Shown: positions 44,005-56,235 of the stretch, piece by piece
Layout of the letters: each line of letters opens with the position of its first letter
How positions within the stretch are numbered: the first letter of the stretch is position 1
NCBI GenBank assembly: GCA_002104985.1
Contig: MCGO01000013.1
Coordinates: 496,001-560,000 of the forward strand
Length of the DNA stretch: 64,000 nucleotides
Direction of reading: 5' to 3'
Origin: Rhizoclosmatium globosum
Lineage: Eukaryota > Chytridiomycota > Chytridiomycetes > Chytridiales > Chytriomycetaceae
Program-made: the position numbers and the translations under genes
Notes under the pieces: generated by a model
The model's database searches: none
Seen by the model: only the letters and a program-made list of their open reading frames with translations
Told to the model about the DNA's origin: nothing

Positions 44005-47000
44005 ATGGATGGATCCTTGGACAAGGCCGAAATGGTCAAAATGGCCAGAAAGAAGGTGCAATACTTCCTGCGCTTAACTCATTAATAGTAAGCTAAAGCC
44101 TTGAAACAGCTCTCCAAGTTCCAACTGAAGCGGTCTTCGCCCATCCCACCAATCGCATCCACAACAACATCATCTTTAACTCCGACTATTCAAACGCCGC
44201 AGTTTGAAGCCCCGTCACACACTTCAAATCATTCAATCTCTCCAACAAACACACTCAACAACCCCCGCTTTACCGCATCCCAAACCACTGAGTCATTCAC
44301 TTCACCTACTTCACATACAAATATTGTGCGGCAGACAGGAACAATGACAAACAGTTACGAGAGAGGGCCCGATGGTGACAGGGTCTTTGTTGTCAAACAC
44401 GTTGAAAGGAAGAAGAAGACGGTGCATCGGACTGGTACTAGGTAAGATCCATCGTTTATTATGTGGTGGAAGAGGCTGACGTTCTTGTGGCAGCACTCCT
44501 TCAATGGCAGACATTGAGGAACGGAAAGCACAAGTGAATCAGCTCACTGCTCAAGTATGTATCCAATCTAAAATATAATGCTACGTGCTTAAATGTTCTT
44601 AATTCAGCTTGCATCCATCACAACCGCTCTTCTTGCGAAAAGCCCTACTCCTCAAATCAAAAACTTACCAACATCGCCAGTTCATTCACCCACGCGAAAC
44701 AACCAACAACTCACCCTTATACCCCCGTCCAACAATTCGCAACAACAGCAACCATCGCAACTTATACCCACCATACCCACCACCGAACACATCCAACTTG
44801 CATCCCTCCAGAATAAACTCGACAACCAGACCCAAGAACTAACTCTCCTTCGATCCGTCATCCGTGCATGCGCAGAAAAAGAATTCGATCCGTCAGTCGT
44901 TCAGAATGGTACTTTGGAGGCTGTGAAGGCGTGGGGTGTGGGACTTGCTCGACGAGTGCGGGAGATGGAAGCTGGTGGAGGGAGCAATATTGGTCAAGGT
45001 TTACCCATACGTCGGGGAAGTACTGACGCGCGCACGATTGAGACTCAGACGTGGGAAGTTGGTGTTGAAAATGAATCCAAGGAAGGAAGGAACGTGAGGG
45101 AACTGGAGCAGACGCTTACACTTTTGAGTGAGCAGAATGCGCGGCTTCGTGTTGATTTGGAAAAGAGTCGGGATGGAGAAGGTGTACGGATGTTGCAGGA
45201 CCAAGTTGTGGCTCTGAAAGTGGCGGCAAAGGAGATGGAAGCGACGATAAAGACTCTAAATGTTGAGAATTTAGAGTTGAGGCGGACACGGAGTCCAGGT
45301 GTTGAGAGTGACGATGGTTCACTGTATATGCTGAATGGAACTGGTTCGAGCAGGACGACTGAACTTACGCGGCGGTTGCAAGATGCTGTTCGGAAAGTGG
45401 ATGAATTGGAATCTGTCAACGCACGGTTGGCAAAAGATAATTCATTGTTACGAGAGGATTATGAAGGCGTCTCACGACAACTTGAAGAAAGCGTTCGGGA
45501 TCAAACTGAAGCAAAGCAGGCGATTCATGAAGGTGCAGCCAGTATCAAAAAGCTGAAGGAAGAAATGACAAGGAAAGATCACGATCTAGCTGCTTTGAAA
45601 GCTCAGTGGGATAAAGAACGTTTACGATGGATTGAGGAACGGAAACAAAGTATCGAGGCATCAGCAGCAAATGCTGTTTCCGCTGGTGCGGTGGAAGCAG
45701 TAGAACACTTGCAAATTGAAGTCAACAAGTACAAGCGGGAGTCTGAACGACGTAATCTTGAGTTCCAGGAGCGAGAAGCTGAGTTCAAAGCCAAAATCGG
45801 TGTTTTGGAGGAAACCATTCAAGCTATGGAACGGGAGAGACTCTCGAATCTGAATGCAATATCAACCTTGGACATTCATTCAGTTAGTGCCGAAGCTCGT
45901 GTTGTTGAGCTGGAGAAAGCACTTGAACTAAAAGACATGGATCTTGCAACGTTGAAATCAGACTCACGAGTGCGAATTGCAGAACTTGAAAACGCTCTGC
46001 GAGATGCACGAGAATCATCGTCAACTTCAAAGGAGGACCAAACCAAAATTCATGCGCTCGAAACTGCTCTTGAAATGCTCGAAACTGAGACGACCGCACT
46101 TCTTCAAGAACGTGACGAATTACTTGAACAGCTGGAATCAACTTCTCCATCAGCCGCTGCCGCCGACCCCCTGATTCTGCAAACGCTGCGATCTGAAAAT
46201 GAGCATCTCTCTGAAGCTGTTCAATCCCTCTCCCAAGATCTTGAAGCCGCCTATACCCGCCATGCTGAACTGAATCGGAAACTTAAAGAGTCGAATAACA
46301 GCTCGGACTCAATTCCTCTCGCAGAATATAACGCCGTTATCGCCAAACACGAATACGACGTTGACAGACTCTGTCACCAACTGGAAACAATGAAAGACCG
46401 GTACCACGCGTCTCAGGCGAAATCGCAAAGCCTTCTTGACGCGCTCAACAGAACAGAAGGTGACCTCGCACGACTCAGATTATCCCAAGCCGACATCGGG
46501 AACACCATCCTCCAAAAGGGAGACGCGACAGAAAGCAAGGACTTGATTACCAGTCTTCAAAACAGGAACCATGAGTTGGCCAAAGAGCTCTTGGAGACAA
46601 AGGAAGAGCTTTCTGAAGTACAAGCTGACTTTGAAGGGCTCAAGATGCGTGTTCATGAAGGACTTGTTGCTGTGAAAGAGGCTGGGGAAGTGAAACGCGA
46701 GCTTGAAGATTTGAAGAATAAGTTTTTGAGAGAGAAGGAGGTTTGGGGGTTGAAGGAACGTGCGTTGTATAGCGCGACTGAGAAGTTGCAGGCTGATTAT
46801 GCGGGGTTAGTTAAAATGATTGGTTTGGTTCAACGGATTATCTGGGACTCTGCTGAAGGCAAAGCTGGGTGGAATCGAGGTGTTGGCGCGGAACGTGTTG
46901 AAGATGTTGATGTTGCTGGGTGGGTTCGCTGGATGGTTGATGCGCATGGCAAGCTTGCCAAAGACCTGGAACAAACGCACGAATTGCTTGACGTTCAGCA

Positions 47001-47655
47001 TGAGAAGATTGAGAGCGTTATGAGTTCGGCGGGAGTTTCGAGGCGCAGTGGATCACCAACTGGGGGTGAGGGAAGAAGGACTAGAGGGCTTCCCAGTGAG
47101 AAAGCGCTGCAAATGAGCTCTTTGGGGACTTCATCGTCAAGTATGAACGCACTCATCAATAGTTGGTCGAACAGTGTTGGTGTCGCAGGGTACAGTTCCC
47201 ATGACAATGTTTCATCTCAAGGATCGATTGTTGAGGGTGGAGAAGGCGTTCCGGATATTGTTCTACCGCTTCCACTGGGACCAGACAAGAAGGGATCCAT
47301 GGATAAAATGCAGGCAACCATGAAGAAGCTCATGTCTCGAAACGTGTCTCTACAACAACGGCTACACACTATCGAAGCTCAGCTAGAACATCAAATCAAG
47401 GGTAACTCTGAAATCAAGAAAATGTTGGTTGATTCAACACTGGGTGGAAGCAAAGTACCTGTGCTGGAGCAATATAATGACGCACTTATCGAGATTGGCG
47501 CGTTGAGGAGTGAAGTTGAACATTGGAGGGCAAGACACGATGAGCTGGAAGCAGTAGTTGAAGGAGTGGTGTTGGAAAAGAGTTCGTTGAAGGAAGCATC
47601 ATCGACAGACTCACTAGCAATCAAACAGTCTGAATTGGAAGGAATAGAAAGTTGA
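44005..47655 (+). CDS. Long coiled-coil protein, GM130/golgin-like N-terminus
   Basis: Exons 44005-44055, 44099-44441, 44494-44554 and 44608-47655, about 1,167 residues. The joined N-terminus reads AEMVKMARKK then ALKQLSKFQ, a basic (A)RKKLK-x-FQ pattern like that of GM130-type golgins. The exon 1-2 junction is one base short for frame (AAGAAGG/GTGC would fix it). A Ser/Thr/Pro-rich segment follows, then about 800 residues of heptad-rich Glu/Leu/Lys sequence with many LE and EL pairs, and Ser-rich breaks near the C-terminus. Membrane-tethering or centrosome/Golgi scaffold roles are possible; the family is not certain. Confidence 0.6.
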
Positions 47656-47726
47656 ATAAACGCGATATCTAATTGAGATTTAATTGTAACATCGGAATAG
47701 TCGGAAAAGTGTCAGGTTGAAAAGAG

Positions 47727-49991
47727 ATGACAACCAAGTCCCTTCTTTCCGAGGCACTCTTTGCCCCAACTTCGTCGTCGCAGTTACGACAAACTGAAGT
47801 GTTGTCCTCTGGCGGTGGAAGCGATGCTGTTCTGACTGAAGAGCCGGTGCAGCTTCCGTCAAAGTCAATTGCAATCTTCTCGGGTGGTTCGGCGGCAAAC
47901 AACTTTGTTTCAATGTTCCAGGTACTTTCGTGTTATCTTTTCGTTTCTTCGAATGCTGTTTATTGTGAGGCTGACCATGGCTGCCACGCAGAGCTTCACC
48001 TCGGATATAACCTACATTCTTCCTGTTTCGGATGATGGTGGTTCCACGTCGGAAATCGTAAAAGTGGTTGGAGGACCAGGAATTGGTGACATTCGTTCGC
48101 GACTGGTTAGACTGTCTGAGACAAAGACTGTGGAGGTAACACTACTAACAAGCACTTTGGGGTCTGAAAACAAGTTAACACTTCTCCATCCAGGCCAAGG
48201 CTGTATACAAACTGTTATCATATCGACTTCCAACAGCTGCTCCGTCCATTGACGGCCACTGTCCCGCAAAAATGGAATGGCTCAATATTCTTGAGGGAAA
48301 TCACCACCTCTGGCAAAATATATCGCTGCCTTACAGAGAGACGATTCGTTCCTTCTTGCTTCAGTTCCATTACAAAATTCTGAAGGAAATTGGCGGTGGA
48401 GGCCTCATTATTACATCAGGCGGCGAATCCAACCTCTCCTTTGACTTTCGTGGCGGCTCACTTGGAAACTTCTTTCTCACCGGATGCCGACTCTTCTTTA
48501 ACTCTTTGGAAGCATCGATATTCCAATTTGCACGCGTAACGCGCTGTCCCTCTGCTACATCTGTCCTTCCCATTGTGGCTACAAACCACAATCCTGTCGC
48601 GATAGGATGTACTCTCAGAGATGGATCAGTCATATTCGGCCAATGTGAAATATCTCATCCCGGAACCATGTCAAACCCTCCTCCAAAGAAACCTCAGACA
48701 CTACAGCGTCAACTATTTGCCATTCCTCGCTCTCGATCCCCCTCGACCAAAAAGATCAACGCACAACCTCCGCGACCAGCATCAACTACAGTGCTATCGC
48801 CTTCTCGCTCTCTTCAAAACGATTCCCCTGCTTCTTCGTATGACATGCTATCCCTCAACAAGCAGCCGCAGCTCCTCAGTAAATCTCTTGATTTACGACC
48901 CGCAATAGCAAACGGCACATCTCACGCCTCCTTGAATGATACCGTGTCCACGTCATCAAACATATTCTTTTCAAAATCAGCTCATGAAACTCCACCCCTT
49001 CCTTCTCCTATCCGACGTGTCTTTTACATCAACGGCGAAAGAGCCGAAACATTCCCGAAAATCAATCCTCTCGTGCCTGAGCAGCTTGAAACAAAACGGA
49101 CTATTATCTACGCAATGGGAAGTTTATATACCAGTTTATTACCTTGCTTGATTGTTCCTGGAGTCGGTGCATTGATAGCGCAAGATTGGATTGATGCCCG
49201 TGATGGGGGTGGACGTAGGTCCAGTGTCTTTGAAGACGGCGGAGGGAAACGAGTGAAAGTCAGTGATAGGCGGTCAAGTTCAGTTGCATCATATCCCGTG
49301 AAAGTGTCAACAGCCACAGAAACGGATCCAGTTCCAATTGACTCCTCTCGCCCCACCACATCATCCCCAGAACGTTTCCCAACATCATCTTCACCCCCTC
49401 TCCAACCACAAACTTCACGAAAGTCCTCCCCGATCTTCAACCTCAACATTCACCCGCGTCGGCCCACCACCTCCCCAACGCGTCAAAATCCTGTTATTAA
49501 ACGGAACTCACGACCGCGAAACAACCGGCTACACAGCCCTTGACTTCCTCCTCTCCCTCACAGACACACTCAACTACTCTGTACTCGCGAGCCACACGAC
49601 CCCAGAAACCGTAAAGAAGCTCATGACATCGCGAGACGCAAAGACAGACATGTTTGGAGCTGAGAGTATCTGGCGCGTGTTTTCTGATGACTTGGAAGAC
49701 GATTCTGGGGAATTGATGGAAATGGAGAGTGAAGGTGGGCGTGGGTATTTGGTGAAACCGTATCCTCCTGTTGCTTACGTAACACATTTGGTATATGCGG
49801 AGGATTCGCAGGTACATGTTAATGTTGGACGAATCGAAGCTATGGGTGTGAAATGTGTTATGGTTCCGAAAGCGGGAAGTGTTGAAGGGTGTTTGAGGGA
49901 GAGTGTGGCTGCTGAGGAGAAAGAAGAACGAGTTGCTGGATTCTTTGGTATCGAAGAATTAAGAGGAGTTTTGGACGGGTTATTATTATGA
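47727..49991 (+). CDS. CofD/YvcK-family (UPF0052) protein
   Basis: Exons 47727-47921, 47992-48135 and from 48194 on. The core is clear: IAIFSGGSAANNFVSMFQ, joined to SFTSDITYILPVSDDGGS, then GGPGIGDIRSRLVRLS, GGGLIITSGGESNLSFDF and ARVTRCPSATSVLPI. A low-complexity insert of ~80 residues is followed by RRVFYINGERAE and IYAMGSLYTSLLPCLIVPGVG. The C-terminal part (VKILLLNGTHDRETTGYTALDF to the stop at 49991) lies in another frame; the switch falls in the Ser/Pro-rich linker between about 49302 and 49480, by a further intron or a single-base error. Bacterial YvcK binds UDP-sugars and CofD transfers phospholactyl groups; fungal members (yeast YNL011C type) are uncharacterised. Confidence 0.75.
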
Positions 49992-50116
49992 TTATGATAT
50001 AATATAGTCTAATAGAGTTTGATTTGTGATTTGTTGGACGATGGACTGGGAGTCTAGAACAATGAAATTAAATTTAGACAATCTTTTGTATTTGGGCCTG
50101 GCCCACCGATCTAATC

Positions 50117-51175
50117 ATGTCCAGCACAGGCTCCTTCCAAACTGAATGGACACCTCCTCCGCCAATTCCTTTCGCGTCTGTCACCGATAGAGCCGGGATG
50201 TTTGGAATATCGACGGCACTGACAGTTATGACCATCTTGATATTACGCGCGACCCCGATATGGTGGAATCAGCGCACATCAATAATTAAGACTTAAACGT
50301 GGTACAAATCAGTATCGAGTGGATATCTTACTTCCTCGCCGTTCTTTTTCGTTTTGTAAATCCACGCGACATCTGCCTTCACTACCGAATATTCATCGAT
50401 TGTCTTTATTACTTTGGGTTTACAACTGCGGTTGAGGCGATGCTGCTTCTAAAGGCACAGGCGATGTTTACAAGAGAGAGCACACGCAAGGTTGTTATTG
50501 TCTTCGGATTGGTTATTGCTGGAGCTCGTCTTGGACTTGGAGCCGCAACTATGGCATTCATTGATTATAGTTCAACATACAATCCAAAATCGTTTACTTG
50601 CTTTTCCAAGTATGATAATGTTGTAAGTCCAGCTCATAGCTATTACAGGTATTTCAAGAAATAGTTACAGTAAGAACGGTTAACACAATCGAATAGAATT
50701 GTTTGCGATTTAACACTTAGTGCCATCTTTGTTGTCCCATTGATTGACAAGCTACACAAGACGAAGGACTTGAAGAATCTTCTCATGAAGTATTTACTCA
50801 ACTCCTTGCTGATGGCGTTGGGTACCCGATAGCTGCTTTTACAGTTGCATTTATCATCACCTGTTTACAAATTATAGTTCCTTCGATGGGCCCGTTTACG
50901 CAGCTGCTTTACGCTATTGTTATATAACTGTATGCTTTTCCATGCATAAAATGGTTGAAAACATTGGCACTGTGGTCAAAAAAGTCTCACAACATTCCAA
51001 TTGGACTGGTTATGGTTACCGATTTGAAGCAGGAAGTGGCAGGAAGTCAAATATGGCTAGTCGAGCTCAGGATTCAACAATAGAAAGCACCAGGAGCACT
51101 GCGCCACCTGTTCCAAAGCCTGTGCCAAGTGCACCAACATCGATATACCTTTCAAATCAAGCAACTTCAGATTAA
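50117..51175 (+). CDS. Seven-TM membrane protein, tandem copy A (frame disrupted)
   Basis: Exon 1 50117-50648 and exon 2 50697-51175, about 340 residues if corrected. Shared blocks with B and C: PIPFASVTDRAGMFGIST, WISYFLAVLFRFVNPRD, FIDCLYYFGFTTAVEAMLL, FTCFSKYD and MGPFTQLLYAI. Seven hydrophobic segments alternate with short loops, followed by a Ser/Pro-rich cytoplasmic-type tail. Three single-base losses, relative to B and C, occur near 50290, 50760 and 50925, each creating an early stop. I do not recognise the family; overall form resembles a 7-TM receptor or sensor. Confidence 0.65.
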
Positions 51176-51435
51176 GAATCTTTTCACATCAAATCAACGT
51201 TTTTACAGCATCATTTTTCTTTGAAAGGATAAATAATATATTCTCTTAATTGACATAAACAACTCACCCTAACCTCTAAGGGGCAGACATATTTGAACAG
51301 GAAGTTTGCATGAAATGAATGTAGTCTGACAACGTTTTAAATGTGATTGGTTGAATGATATGGCAGTGGGACAATGGAATGCAAACAATGTGAGACTTTT
51401 TATTGTCACTCAGCAGCTAGTCTTTTGTATATCGA

Positions 51436-52502
51436 ATGACCGAGATACGCCCAGTGCAAACAGAATGGATACCTCCTCCACCAATTCCCTTTGCATCTGT
51501 TGTCGATAGAGCAGGAATGTTCGGAATATCCACAGCATTAATGGTAATGACCATCTTAATATTACGTGCAATACCTATATGGTGGGATCAAAGGACATCG
51601 ATTATTAAGGCGTTAAATGTGGTTCAAATCGGAATTGAGTGGATTTCTTACTTTCTCGCCGTCCTCTTTCGTTTCGTGAATCCACGCGATATCTGCCTTC
51701 ATTACCGGATATTCATAGACTGTCTTTATTACTTTGGATTTACTACAGCTGTTGAAGCTATGCTTCTCCTCAAAGCCCAGGCGATGTTTACGAAAGACAG
51801 CACGCGTAAGCTTGTCATCGGGTTTGGATTGTCTATTGCGGGAGCCCGTCTTGGCTTGGAGCCGCAACTATTGCTTTTGTTGATTACAGTTCCACTTATA
51901 ATCCAAAGGCGTTTACGTGCTTTTCCAAGTATGATGCTTTCGTAAGTCCAGCACATAGCTATTTCAGGTATTGCAGAATTGAATCAATTAATGCTGATAC
52001 CACCAAACAACAGAATTGCTTGCGATTTAACTCTTAGTGCCATATTTCTGGTTCCATTAATCGACAAAGTGTCAATGACCACGGACTGGGAGCTTCTCCT
52101 TCTCATGACTTATACAAGCAGCTCCTAGCCGATGGTGTGGGATACCCGATGGCGGCTTTCACTGTCGCATTTGTCATTACGTGTGTACAAATGACAGTTC
52201 CCGCGGTTGGCCCATTTACACAGCTGCTTTATGCCATCGTTAACAGCACTATATGTTTTTCCATGCACAAGATGATTGAAAACATTGGCAATGTAGCTAA
52301 AAAAATTTCAAAGCAGTCGAACACGGATTTAAGTGGTTATGGCGGTCAGAATGAAGCGGAAAGTGGCAAAAAGATGAGCTTGGGTAGCCTCGCACACAAT
52401 TCAACAATGCAAAGCATCAAGAGCACAATGCCACCAGTTCCAAAATCGGGGTCAAGTCAACCAGGATCAATGCATAATTTGAATCAAGTAAACTTGGACT
52501 AA
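51436..52502 (+). CDS. Seven-TM membrane protein, tandem copy B (frame disrupted)
   Basis: Exon 1 51436-51967 and exon 2 52014-52502, with the intron at the same place as A and C (YFR/IACDL). N-terminus MTEIRPVQTEWIPPPP, then seven hydrophobic segments and a polar tail with SGYGGQNEAESG. Two apparent single-base losses, at about 51853-51862 (LGL-GAATIAF) and about 52068-52074 (IDKV-NDHG), shift frame; on either side the protein matches copy C closely. C-terminal VGPFTQLLYAIVNSTICFSM and MIENIGNVAKKIS are intact. Function unknown. Confidence 0.65.
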
Positions 52503-52930
52503 GCGTACATTTAACATTTTACTGAAGTTCTCTTTCGCCTATATTTTTTGATGGTTATATTCTTCCATGAAAGCCTCATTATCAACAAAGAAGCCAGAAT
52601 CGTCTATTAATGGACCAATTTCAATTCACAATAAATTTTAGCTCAACGAAAGCTGCAATAATGCCATACTTCAGATTAGAGCCTGGAGCGACAATGGTCA
52701 AAATCAAGTTATAAGTATGATGAGAAATCAAATACAAAAACAATCAATTTTTTGTACATTGATTGATAGATTTTAAAAGATGAGATAATGTCAGTTGAAC
52801 AATAAGAACAAAGACCTATTATGCATCAAATGATGGTCATTTACGATTGGCTGAAGGATATACTCTTGTAGGACATTGAAACTCTGGCAATTATGCAATT
52901 TTATCTTCCAAGCAACTAATTCATCAACTC
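52503..52930. other. Intergenic region between 7-TM copies B and C
   Basis: About 430 A/T-rich bases. No gene recognised. Contains AATAAATTTTAG near 52630 as a possible poly(A) signal for copy B. Confidence 0.45.
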
Positions 52931-53934
52931 ATGTCCAGCACAGTCTCACCCCAAAATGAATGGACACCTCCGCAGCCAATTCCTTTCGCATCTGTTACCG
53001 ATAGAGCCGGAATGTTCGGAATATCTACAGCGTTAATGGTTATGACCATTTTGCTTGTTCGCGCTGTTCCAATATGGTGGAACCAAAAAACCTCGATTAT
53101 CAAGGCTTTGAACGTGCTTCAAATTGTCATTGAGTGGATTTCATACTTTCTCGCCGTTCTCTTTCGGTTCGTCAATCCTCGTGATATCTACCTTCAGTAT
53201 CGAATCTTTATCGATTGCCTTTATTACTTTGGGTTTACGACGGCTGTTGAAGCGATGCTGCTCCTCAAAGCACAGGCCATGTTTACTGCAGACAGTACAC
53301 GTAAGGCTGTTATAGGGTTTGGATTATGTATTTCTGGAACTCGTCTTGCATTGGGGGCAGCAACTATCGCGTTCGTTGATTACCGTTCAACGTATAATCC
53401 AAATTCGTTCACTTGTTTTTCTAAGTATGACACCGTTGTTAATCCGGCACATAGCTATTTCAGGTATTGAAGGATATAGTGCAAGTGCGTACCTTAAACT
53501 TTAAATTATAGAATTGTTTGCGACATAACATTGAGTGCTATATTTTTGGTTCCGTTATTGGACAAAGTCTTTAATAACCACGGTCCTGGATCATCTCCGT
53601 CTCACGAAATTTACAAGCAGCTCCTTGCCGATGGTGTGGGATACCCGATGGCGGCCTTCACTGTAGCTTTGTTATTACATGCGTTCAAATGACAGTCCCT
53701 ACTGTTGGCCCATTTACGCAGCTGCTCTATGCCATTGTTAATATCACCGTATGCTTTTCCATGCACAAGATGATTGAAAACATTGGCAACGTAGCTAAAA
53801 AGATTTTAAATCGTTCAGACGTTGAAAGTAGCAAGAAAAACATCTCTGGCAACCAACTCACAATTCCACAATACATAGCACTACGACAGCACCTATTTAA
53901 TAACAGAGTCAAGGTCACTGGTATCGATGAATAG
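52931..53934 (+). CDS. Seven-TM membrane protein, tandem copy C
   Basis: Exon 1 52931-53463 and exon 2 53512-53934, about 319 residues if corrected. It is the best preserved of the three: exon 1 is fully open (MSSTVSPQNEWTPPQPIPF to NPAHSYFR), exon 2 continues IVCDITLSAIFLVPLLDKV and YKQLLADGVGYPMAAF. A single T seems missing at about 53664-53674 (GCTTTGTTATT, where A and B support one more base), after which VQMTVPTVGPFTQLLYAI resumes. Seven hydrophobic segments; the C-terminal tail is shorter than in A and B. Family unknown. Confidence 0.68.
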
Positions 53935-54088
53935 TATTAATATTATTACGGATCATTTATAGTATTCCATATCTTCTGCTGCTTCATTTCTTTATTTGTA
54001 TTGTTCCTTTTCTTTTACGTTCATCAGCGTCCAATATTATCAGAGTCCTTGTTTGAAAAAGCAAAACGTTACACATTTATTATACCCA

Positions 54089-55775
54089 TTACCTCTCATC
54101 ATAAATAGCCAAAATGAAAAATGAACACAAATCAGATGATTTTTGGTTGGTCCCCTTTCGTTGATGAAATCTCAATTGTTGCGGATGAGTTCCCAAGGTC
54201 GTCCAACGCCATAGAATCCCGGACGACAATGGTTTGTATCCCGAAGTAATTTCGGATTTATGTACTTGAGTGTCCATGAAAGGATATGCCTTTTCACCAA
54301 TATCGGCCAAGTCCAACCCGGTTTGTTCAGCATCGAGGCTGCACCGCAACTTGAACTGTAAGACGCCATCCATAAAGAGATGAGTACAGTGTCCAAAATG
54401 CGCTCCAAAGTCCAATCGTAACAACGGCACAAAGTTGACAGGAACTTGAATCCACACATGATCTAACCACCCTGCCGTTGAACCTGTCGCGTTCACGTTC
54501 GTAACGCTGTACTGAGCGAATACGCCAGTCAGTATCATACCAAGTGCTCCTCCAACACCGTGCACGGCCGTAACATCCAATGAATCGTCCACCTTCAACC
54601 AATGCATTATTCGAATGCTGTAGAAGCACGCAAAAGCCGCAATGATTCCATATACAAGGCCAAAGCCTGGGGCAACGAAACCAGATCCAGGGGTGATTGT
54701 GGCTAAACCAGCGATCGCGCCTGTGCAGAACCCAATCGCCGAGAAGCCTTTCCCGTTGACGTAAATGTCCAACATCATCCAAATCAATCCACCGATACAT
54801 GCTGCAAGGTTTGACGCGTATGCTGCCCCGACTCCACGGTTGTTCGCAGCCAAGGAACTACCTCCATTGAATCCCATCCATCCAAACCAAAGGAGTGCAG
54901 TACCAAGGTAAACAAAGGTTGGGTTGTGGTTAACGTATCCTCCCTTGATGTGTTTCTCATAGTCAGATCGTTGTCCAAGACGGTATGCCAAAACAAGGGC
55001 TGTAGCTCCTGAAGTGACGTGAACAACAGAGCCACCAGCGTAATCCATAACACTCATATTATGGAGCCATCCTGTTATTTGGGTGGGGAGGTGATGCAAG
55101 ACAGATAAGAACCTTGTTTTTTTGGCGGAACCTATAAACTCCAAAGACTCACCATTTGAGGACCAAACCCAGTAGCAGACAGGACAGTAAACGATAATTG
55201 ACCACAGGAATACAAAGACCATCGTTGGAAGCATTCTCATTCGTCCAGCTGTTGCACCAATAAAAAGACCAGGAGTTATAGCCGCAAACATCATCTGTTT
55301 CGCTGAGTCAGTACAGATCAACGAGATCCAATAATAAATATCGTACCTGATACATAGCATAAAGTGAGTTGGGGATAGTTGAAGCCATCTTATTCTGCGT
55401 CTCCATCGTGTTGAGCAAGGGCGGCATACTCAAAGTTTCCAATGAACGACGATGCTGAAGTATCCGATAGAGCGAGTGTAAATCCAAAGAGCGACCACTG
55501 GACGGCAGCCACTGCAAACGTCAACATGACTGAAATGAGCATCGTCAGGAATTCTTTGTTTCAGCGAGACCAGAGTAGAACAGTCCAAGGCCTGGAACCA
55601 TAATAAACACGAGCGCTGACTGGAAGGGCGAGCAAGGTTAGGCTGGTGGGCGGGTGCCACATGGACTCACCGATATCAGAATCCAGGCTTCATCGCCGCT
55701 GTTCGTTGGAGACGTGCTTGTTTGGGCTGTAACCAGTGGATATAGCGCAGCTGTGAGTAGTATTCTTGATAGCAT
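54089..55775 (-). CDS. Ammonium transporter AMT3 (frame disrupted)
   Basis: Exons 55775-55671, 55619-55347, 55294-55153 and 55071-54089. It differs from the others by an N-terminal signal-like peptide (MLSRILLTAALYPLVTAQ) before GDEAWILIS, as in animal/bacterial-type Amt proteins with a processed leader. Pore histidines lie in GGSVVHVTSG and TAVHGVGG. An intron unique to this copy splits SSNG/WLHN. Relative to the family, a loss at ~55548, a gain at ~55419, and losses at ~54431, ~54390 and ~54365 are needed; exon 2 keeps its standard 273 nt because gain and loss cancel, and the three C-terminal losses together restore frame at KLRCSLDAEQTGLDL. Pseudogene or local sequence error. Confidence 0.8.
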
Positions 55776-56235
55776 AGTGTGTGTTTTTGGGTGGCTTTGA
55801 CGGAAGAGCTGTATCTAACGCGTTTATCTGTGGCAATTTTTGACTTGCAACCACATGGGCGTTGCCTTTGTCCGGTCCCTCCGAGATAAGATTTCTTGGA
55901 TAAAATCACGTGATCATCGATTTCTGTCTAATAACAAGTCACACAAGGGCATCTTATTGCAGAATCATCACTTCAAGTGATATAAAAGCGCAGATATGAT
56001 AATCCCTGCCTGAAGATAATCAAGGCTGAGTATGAGTCTGGGAACGAGGTTCTGAATTCCCCCTTGAACCCAGTATTTTCTCCAGTCGGCTCATCGTATC
56101 CGCTGAAGCGTTTAGGCCATCAAACTGTGGAGAATAGATAATATCAAGTATGGTGTAATGGAAAAGAAATTTATTACTAGTTGCAAAACGCTATAAACAA
56201 AAAGTCAACATGAAACCGCTTAAATATTTGATTTT
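55776..56235. other. Spacer between AMT3 and AMT4 with GATA, CACGTG and TATA words
   Basis: About 460 bases upstream of AMT3 and downstream of AMT4 (both minus strand). GATAAG at 55885-55890, GATAA at 55899-55903 and the palindrome TCACGTGA at 55906-55913 sit 110-140 bases upstream of AMT3. A plus-strand TATAAAAG at 55981-55988 faces away from AMT3 with no plus-strand gene after it. GATA words fit nitrogen control; the assignment is inference. Confidence 0.4.
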
